DNA from: Nocardia caishijiensis NBRC 108228
Lineage (GTDB): Bacteria; Actinomycetota; Actinomycetes; Mycobacteriales; Mycobacteriaceae
NCBI RefSeq assembly: GCF_001612825.1
Contig: NZ_BDBE01000012.1
Coordinates: 172,040-236,039, forward strand
DNA: 64,000 nt
Direction of reading: 5' to 3'
Of this stretch, positions 59,113 through 64,000 are shown piece after piece. Position 1 is the stretch's first letter. Each line of letters starts with the position of its first letter. The notes under the pieces are model-generated. The model ran no database searches and was not told the origin of the DNA. It saw only the letters and a list, made by a program, of their open reading frames with translations. Made by a program: the position numbers and the translations under genes.

Positions 59113-62100
59113 TCAGTTCTTGCGGCCGGGGGCCTTCGCACCCGACTTGAAGCCGAGGCCGCCGGGCTTGGCGGTCGGCGGGGCCACCGGCGGGGTGCCG
59201 TTGCCGTTGGAAGGTGTGGGCTCGGGGGCCCTGTCTTCCTGGGCGGTGGCCTCAGCCGGGGTTTCCGGTTCGGCAGGGGCCGCAGCGGGTTCCGTGGGCT
59301 TCGGGGCGCCGGGGGCCTTGGGGCCGGGGCGCTTGAAGCCGGACTTCATGGCGAGGCCCTTGGCGGCGACCGTCGGCTTGGTTTCGGTGGGGGCCGAAAC
59401 CGGTTCGGCGGCCGGGGCTTCGGGGGCCGCTGCGGACTCGGTCGACGAGTCCGCGGCCGGGGCGGCGGGGGCCTGTGCCGATTCTGCGGGCTTCGGAGCA
59501 CCCGGAGCCTTCGGGCCGGGGCGCTTGAAGCCGGACTTCATCGCGAGGCCCTTGGCGGCGACCGTGGGCTTGGTCTCCGTGGCAGCGGCTTCGGCGGGCG
59601 CTTCCGCAGCCGGAGCCGGATCGGCGGTCGGAGCAGCATCGGTGGTCGGGGCGGCAGGAGCCTTGGCGCCGGGTGCCTTGGCGCCACCCTTCATGCCGAG
59701 ACCCTTGACCGAGGGAGCGGCGGTTTCGGCGGCGGGAACTTCGGCCGATTCGGCAGCGGGAGCCTTCGCACCCGGAGCCTTCGCGCCGCCCTTCATGCCG
59801 AGACCGCCACCGGGCGCCTTGGCGCCACCCTTCATACCGAGGCCCTTGGCGGGGGCGGCCGGGGCCGACTCCGCTTCGGCGGCAGGGGCCTTCGCGCCGG
59901 GCGCCTTGGCGGCACCCTTCATGCCGAGACCACCACCGGGCGCCTTCGCGGCACCCTTCATGCCCAGGCCACCACCGGGCGCCTTGGCAGCACCCTTCAT
60001 ACCGAGTCCGCCACCGGCCGGTGCGGCCTTGGGGGCAGCTTCGGCGGGGGCTTCGGCGACCGGCTCCGGCTCGGGTTCGGGCTCGGGTTCGGCCTTCGGC
60101 TCCTGGACGACGAGCAGGTTCGCCGACAGCTCGGCGGCATCGATGCGGGTGATCGAGTCGAGCATCAGCTGCGACACGTCGACCACCTCGACGCCCTCGC
60201 CCTGGCCCTGCTCCTGACGCGCGGTGACGCCGTCGTTGAGCATGACGCGGCAGAACGGGCAACCCGTGGCGATCTTGGTCGGGTTGGTCGACAGCGCCTC
60301 GTCGACCCGGTCGACGTTGATGCGCTTGCCGAGCTGCTCCTCCATCCACATGCGGGCACCACCGGCACCACAGCACATGGAACGTTCGCCGTGGCGCGGC
60401 ATTTCGACCAGGGTCGAACCGGAGGCTTCCATCAGCTCACGCGGCGCGTTGTAGATCTTGTTGTGGCGGCCGAGGTAGCAGGGGTCGTGGTAGGTGATCT
60501 GCTGGGAGACCTGTGCGACCGGGACCAGCTTCTTCTGCCGCACCAGGCGGTTGAGCAGCTGGGTGTGGTGCACGACCTCGTAGGTGCCACCGACCTGCGG
60601 GTACTCGTTGTTGAGCGCGTTGAAGCAGTGCGCACAGGTGACGACGATCTTCTTCTTCGACTGCTCGACACCCTCGAACACCGAGTTGATGACCTCGATG
60701 TTCTGCATCGCCAGCTGCTGGAACAGGAACTCGTTGCCCGCGCGGCGAGCCGAGTCACCGGTGCAGGTCTCCTCGGCGCCGAGCACCATGAACTTGGTGC
60801 CCGCGGTGGCGAGGAGTTCGGCGACGGCCTTGGTGGTCTTCTTGGCGCGGTCCTCGTAGGCGCCCGCGCAACCGACCCAGAACAGGTACTCGTAACCGTC
60901 GAAGCTGTCGGCGTCCTTACCGAAGACCGGGATGTCGAAGTCGACTTCCTTGATCCAGTTCAGGCGGTCCTTGGAGTTCTGGCCCCACGGGTTGCCCTTG
61001 TTCTCCAGGTTCTTGAACAGACCGGCGAGCTCGGAGGGGAACTCCGACTCGATCAGCACCTGGTAGCGGCGCATGTCGATGATGTGGTCGACGTGCTCGA
61101 TGTCGACGGGGCACTGCTCCACGCAGGCACCACAGGTGGTGCAGCTCCACAGCACCTCGGGGTCGATCACGCCGTGCACGTCTTCGCCGCCGACGAGCGG
61201 ACGCTCGGCCTCGGTGCGCGCTTCCTCGGTGATCTTGGCCAGCTTGGCCTCGTCGGGCTTGCCGTCGGCGTCGACCAGGCCGATCTCGTCGCCGCCCATG
61301 TCCTTGCGGCCGCCGGCCAGCAGGTAGGGCGCCTTGGCGTAACCGTGGTCGCGCAGCGACATGATGAGCAGCTTGGGCGAGAGCGGCTTACCGGTGTTCC
61401 AGGCGGGGCACTGCGACTGGCAGCGACCACACTCGGTGCAGGTGGTGAAGTCCAGCCAGCCCTTCCAGGAGAAGTCCTCCATCTTGCCCGCGCCGAGGAT
61501 GTCGGTGTCGGGGTCGACGTTCTCGATGGTGAGGACCTTGCCGTCCGACATCATCGGCTTGGCGGCACCGAGGGCGACGCCGCCGTCGGCCTCACGCTTG
61601 AAGTAGATGTTGGGGAACGCGGCGAAACGGTGCCAGGCGACGCCCCAGTTGACATTGCGGCTCACCACGACGACCCAGACCAGCGCGGCCATCAGCTTGA
61701 AGAAGGCGAAGACCGACACCGCTTCCGCGCTGGCGGGCAGCACCGAGGCGATGTGCATGCTGACGAAGTCGCTGCTGGCGTGGGATTCGCCGGTGTAGGC
61801 CAGGACAAGGGACTTCGCGCCGAGCATGCTGATGCCCTCGACGAGCACGATGAGCTCGACGAAGTAGGCGGCGAAGAAGTTGGAGCCGGAGAAGCGCGAC
61901 TGCCGGGCGGGGACGCGGGGGTGATTCAGCTGACGGATGACGATCAGCACGATCGCGCCGATGATGGTGCCGAGGGCGAGCAGTTCGTCGAGCAGGTGGT
62001 AGACGAAGGTGTTGCCGACCAGCGGCCAGGTGAACGTGGGGCTGAAGATCTGCCCCTGCGCCTGGAAGACCGTGACGAAGCCGAGCATGAAGCCGACCAT

Positions 62101-62331
62101 GACGAGCCAGTGCGCCCAGCCGACGGTCCGGAACTTCACCATGCGCGTGTGCGCGGCGAACTCCTTGATCATGGTGGCGAACCGCGGCACGAACGGAGTG
62201 AACCGGTCGGGGGCGGGCTGCCCGAGCATGATCGTCCGAGCCATCTTCCGGATGGCGAGGCCGAACCCGATCCACGCGGGGACACCGACCAGAATGGAGA
62301 TGATGCCCAACGTCAAAGATATGGGGCTCAT
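59113..62331 (-). CDS. etfD: Membrane Fe-S oxidoreductase EtfD (Rv0338c-like)
   Basis: The product is 1,072 residues. Residues 1-245 are membrane helices of the NarI/HdrE type. Two ferredoxin clusters follow: C298-x2-C301-x2-C304-x3-C308 and C397-x2-C400-x2-C403-x3-C407. Then come two CCG-type domains (VGCAGAYED at about 487; TCAHCFNALNNEYP; YHDPCYLGRHNKIY; SMCCGAGGARMW; GCPFCRVML). A low-complexity tail from about 745 is rich in Ala, Pro, Lys and Glu. In M. tuberculosis Rv0338c (EtfD) is needed for beta-oxidation, passing electrons from ETF to the quinone pool. Two palindromic operators upstream place it in the same putative regulon as fadE5. Confidence 0.93.
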   Translation of the reverse strand: MSPISLTLGIISILVGVPAWIGFGLAIRKMARTIMLGQPAPDRFTPFVPRFATMIKEFAAHTRMVKFRTVGWAHWLVMVGFMLGFVTVFQAQGQIFSPTFTWPLVGNTFVYHLLDELLALGTIIGAIVLIVIRQLNHPRVPARQSRFSGSNFFAAYFVELIVLVEGISMLGAKSLVLAYTGESHASSDFVSMHIASVLPASAEAVSVFAFFKLMAALVWVVVVSRNVNWGVAWHRFAAFPNIYFKREADGGVALGAAKPMMSDGKVLTIENVDPDTDILGAGKMEDFSWKGWLDFTTCTECGRCQSQCPAWNTGKPLSPKLLIMSLRDHGYAKAPYLLAGGRKDMGGDEIGLVDADGKPDEAKLAKITEEARTEAERPLVGGEDVHGVIDPEVLWSCTTCGACVEQCPVDIEHVDHIIDMRRYQVLIESEFPSELAGLFKNLENKGNPWGQNSKDRLNWIKEVDFDIPVFGKDADSFDGYEYLFWVGCAGAYEDRAKKTTKAVAELLATAGTKFMVLGAEETCTGDSARRAGNEFLFQQLAMQNIEVINSVFEGVEQSKKKIVVTCAHCFNALNNEYPQVGGTYEVVHHTQLLNRLVRQKKLVPVAQVSQQITYHDPCYLGRHNKIYNAPRELMEASGSTLVEMPRHGERSMCCGAGGARMWMEEQLGKRINVDRVDEALSTNPTKIATGCPFCRVMLNDGVTARQEQGQGEGVEVVDVSQLMLDSITRIDAAELSANLLVVQEPKAEPEPEPEPEPVAEAPAEAAPKAAPAGGGLGMKGAAKAPGGGLGMKGAAKAPGGGLGMKGAAKAPGAKAPAAEAESAPAAPAKGLGMKGGAKAPGGGLGMKGGAKAPGAKAPAAESAEVPAAETAAPSVKGLGMKGGAKAPGAKAPAAPTTDAAPTADPAPAAEAPAEAAATETKPTVAAKGLAMKSGFKRPGPKAPGAPKPAESAQAPAAPAADSSTESAAAPEAPAAEPVSAPTETKPTVAAKGLAMKSGFKRPGPKAPGAPKPTEPAAAPAEPETPAEATAQEDRAPEPTPSNGNGTPPVAPPTAKPGGLGFKSGAKAPGRKN
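59116..60015 (-). repeat. C-terminal GLGMKG...APG repeats of etfD
   Basis: The tail (residues 773-1072) has nine short Gly/Met/Lys units: six (K/G)GLGMKGxAKAPG, two KGLAMKSGFKRPGPKAPG and one GGLGFKSGAKAPG, separated by Ala/Glu/Pro linkers. DNA copies are similar, so the number probably varies among strains. Confidence 0.85.
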
Positions 62332-62399
62332 GCTGTGGCCTTTCGTTCACGAAGCGACGCGGTGCCGCTCGTCCCAGGTCGCATCATAGTACGGTCCAA

Positions 62400-62445
62400 G
62401 TTACTCGGGAGTAGGGGTTGGCTCACTATGTTACCCATGAGTAGC
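62400..62445 (-). promoter_or_regulatory. Two palindromic operators upstream of etfD
   Basis: Sites are 62400-62415 (arms GTTAC and GTAGG) and 62430-62445 (GTTAC and GTAGC), centres 30 bp apart and 69-114 bp from the start. They are the same 16-mer as before the TetR gene, fadA2/fabG4 and fadE5, each with one arm degenerate. Confidence 0.6.
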
Positions 62446-62916
62446 TCAGGGCTGTCTCGGCGGTGGATGCGGCGAGTTCGTTGACGATACCGCCGGGCCG
62501 AATCCGGCTCTCGCGAATCGCGCGCGCGGCGTCCTCGCCGGGTGGCGATGTGGTCCGACCGGCCGGTCGATTTCCTTGCCCGACGGTTGCCGAGTGCCAT
62601 TTCGAGTGGTGTTGTGACCTGGAAAACATGTGAGCCACATCACACACGTGTTTGACCCGAAAAGGGCGTGTCTGTGATTGAGCACGGCAAACCCTCCTGA
62701 ACGGCGCTCCAGGTTAGGGCAGCCTCTCCCGTGCCCCTGGAAACTGTGCTGGCATCAGGGGTTTCGGTCTACTAGGCTCCAGTCGTTCTGTCTGCTGTGC
62801 CGGTCTTCACACTGCTCGGGGAGAAGTTGGGAGCATCTCACAAGGGTGCATCCACTTGACGAGTCTCGCGTGTCGCTGGATCGCACGCCGCACCACACCT
62901 GATGGATAGGAACCTA
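62446..62916. other. 471-bp gap before the last secreted-protein gene
   Basis: No coding frame is convincing. The stretch around 62600-62690 is AT-richer and contains AACACGTGTGTGATG-like strings; the right part holds the promoter and ribosome site (AGGAACC) of the next gene. No clear repeats or hairpins were seen. Confidence 0.4.
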
Positions 62917-63630
62917 ATGAACTTCCGTAAAACCGCTGCGGGTGCCGCACTGGTTATCGGGGCGATGACTGTGTCGCTGGGGACCGCGCACGCCGACCCT
63001 GTCCCTGCTCCGGCACAGGACATCAAGTACTCGGTCAAGATGGTCGACAAGACCATCGTCGCGACCCTGCAGAACGGCACCTTCGCCATCGTCGAGCAAG
63101 AGGGCGAAACCCCCGAGGCGCCCAAGACCAAGGTCGCCGAGATCAAGGACACCACCGGTGTCACCGTCGTCTCGCTGCCGATCGACTTCACGATCAACGG
63201 CACCGACATCCCGGCCAAGGCCGAGGTCGTCAAGGACAACACCGTGCTCGAGCTGACCCCCGAGCGCCCCGCGGGCGTGGAGCTGGGCAACGAGCCGGTC
63301 GGCGTCAAGCCCGTCCTGAAGGCCGACCCGATCGCCTCCGCCCAGGAGAACCAGAAGGCGATCAACGACTTCTCCTCGAAGTTCAGCATCGGCACCGCCA
63401 TCGGCACCTTCGTCGGCACCGCCATCGGCGCCGTCGTCGGCTGCGTCTTCGGTCTGCCCCTGTTCGGTGTGGGCTGCCTCGCCGGTCTGCCGCTGGGTGC
63501 GGCCGTCGGCGGCATCATCGGCATGATCGCGATCGGTGGACCGACGATGCTCGCTGCGGGTATCGAGCTGCTCAACGTGATGCAGGCGCCGGAGGGCACC
63601 ACGGTTTGGGCTGAGAAGCCCAAGAACTGA
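62917..63630 (+). CDS. Secreted protein with a Gly-rich C-terminal hydrophobic region, unknown
   Basis: A 237-residue precursor from ATG 62917 (MNFRKTAAGAALVIGAMTVS) with cleavage near AHA-DPV (about residue 27). The mature N-terminal half is a beta-rich domain (IKYSVKMVDKTIVATLQNGT, DTTGVTVVSLPIDFTINGTD). The C-terminal half is a Gly/Ala/Val-rich hydrophobic hairpin (IGTFVGTAIGAVVGCVFGLP, then PLGAAVGGIIGMIAIGG) with two Cys. It may insert in, or attach to, the outer mycolate layer. It is a family common in Nocardia as hypothetical proteins, without function. Confidence 0.7.
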   Translation: MNFRKTAAGAALVIGAMTVSLGTAHADPVPAPAQDIKYSVKMVDKTIVATLQNGTFAIVEQEGETPEAPKTKVAEIKDTTGVTVVSLPIDFTINGTDIPAKAEVVKDNTVLELTPERPAGVELGNEPVGVKPVLKADPIASAQENQKAINDFSSKFSIGTAIGTFVGTAIGAVVGCVFGLPLFGVGCLAGLPLGAAVGGIIGMIAIGGPTMLAAGIELLNVMQAPEGTTVWAEKPKN

Positions 63631-63640
63631 TATTCGGTTT

Positions 63641-63677
63641 CAGAAGCCCCGCTCCGTCTCTTGGAGCGGGGCTTCTG
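63641..63677 (+). terminator. Terminator after the secreted-protein gene
   Basis: A perfect 15-bp stem (63641-63655 with 63663-63677, 7-base loop) begins 10 bp after the stop and is followed by a short T-run further on. Confidence 0.85.
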
Positions 63678-64000
63678 GGCGTTTTGGGGTGTGGAGTGGT
63701 GGCGTGTGGCTGGTGGTGAACTCGGGTAGTGCCGTGGGGCTGGGAGTGCGGTAGGTCGCGGACTCGAGTGGTTCGGTATGGAACGGGTGATGCTGGTGCC
63801 GCCGAGCCAGGTGGCTGGAAGAGTGTGGCGGGCGGCGGGTCTGAACGATGCCGTGTCGCTGGAAGTGCGATAAGTGGCGGCCACGGGTGATGCCCGCCCC
63901 GAACAGGATTCCCAGCAGTCCGCCATGACAGCCTTCCCAGCCCCGCACGACCCGACCTCGAGGAGGGTCCGCCGCGAAGCGGCATAGCGGCCCGGCCGCG
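63678..64000. other. Non-coding tail with direct repeats
   Basis: No gene is supported. A 27-bp imperfect direct repeat occurs at 63730-63756 and 63849-63875 (TGCCGTG...CTGG(G/A)AGTGCG(G/A)TA(G/A)GT). The very end (GAGGGTCCGCCGCGAAGCGG) resembles the Arg/Pro-rich non-coding strings common between Nocardia genes. No protein-like frame continues through the edge. Confidence 0.4.

Noticed and set aside
58987..62484. Very long plus-strand frame opposite etfD
   Set aside because: The frame is an antisense shadow: its translation is low-complexity (Gly/Arg/Leu, His/Asp-rich) without domains, while the minus strand gives a full EtfD.
62838..63926. 362-codon minus-strand frame at the right end
   Set aside because: It runs antisense to a gene with a signal peptide, ribosome site and terminator, and is Pro/Thr/Ser-rich without domains.

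Overview
The window is high-GC actinobacterial DNA from a mycolic-acid bacterium, most likely a Nocardia. Supporting genes are an AftD-type arabinofuranosyltransferase, an antigen-85-like mycolyltransferase, a DUF3068 (PorA-like) membrane protein, an LpqI-like glycosidase and a 6C-type small RNA. From memory of the Mycobacterium tuberculosis map, two blocks of ancestral order survive. Bases 1-25.9k plus 37.8-39.6k correspond to the Rv0225-Rv0244c neighbourhood, and 48.4-62.3k to the Rv0320-Rv0338c neighbourhood. Accessory genes lie between them.

Layout. 0-16 kb, cell envelope: end of a GT4 glycosyltransferase, an Rpn-like nuclease, a large GT-C-like membrane protein divergent from a flippase, DUF3068, an acyltransferase, aftD with its small DUF2613 partner, an isochorismate synthase, a universal stress protein, an lpqI-like glycosidase and a TetR regulator. 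15.5-22.2 kb: a DUF5685 protein with an extreme Cys-rich tail, a VanW protein, 6-phosphogluconate dehydrogenase and secreted proteins including a mycolyltransferase. 22.2-25.9 kb and 37.8-39.6 kb: fatty-acid genes fadA2, fabG4-htdX and fadE5. 26-32 kb is an accessory stretch of lower GC: two paralogous secreted repeat proteins, immunity-like proteins, very short peptide genes, and a GlxA-type regulator divergent from a cysteine hydrolase. 32-37.7 kb: XRE regulator, SGNH lipoprotein, MFS pump, LysR and a Fic gene interrupted by a stop codon just before its catalytic motif. 39.8-48.4 kb: small enzymes, a DUF4185 secreted protein and an FMN reductase-MFS operon. 48.4-62.3 kb: tRNA-Gly(CCC), dcd, an HTH regulator, aspC-type aminotransferase, 6C RNA, YibE/F protein, Hsp70-like membrane protein, UDP-sugar dehydrogenase, an AbiE-type toxin-antitoxin pair and the Fe-S membrane reductase etfD. 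The window ends with a secreted protein and a repeat-bearing non-coding tail.

How the genes work together. The clearest internal system is a putative fatty-acid beta-oxidation regulon. A 16-bp palindrome (arms near-TTAC and GTAA, 6-bp spacer) lies before the TetR gene (two copies), in the fadA2/fabG4 divergent promoter, and as pairs before fadE5 and etfD. Acyl-CoA dehydrogenation (FadE5), hydration and ketoreduction/thiolysis (HtdX, FabG4, FadA2), and re-oxidation of the electron-transfer flavoprotein at the membrane (EtfD) would then respond to one repressor. Other notable items are the 6C RNA with three C-rich hairpin loops, the interrupted Fic gene with an inverted repeat in its promoter, the AbiE-type pair with a 30-bp palindrome touching its start codon, and the family of 'SGS'-ending small peptides and repeat proteins at 26-32 kb. 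No CRISPR array, insertion sequence, rRNA or prophage was seen.
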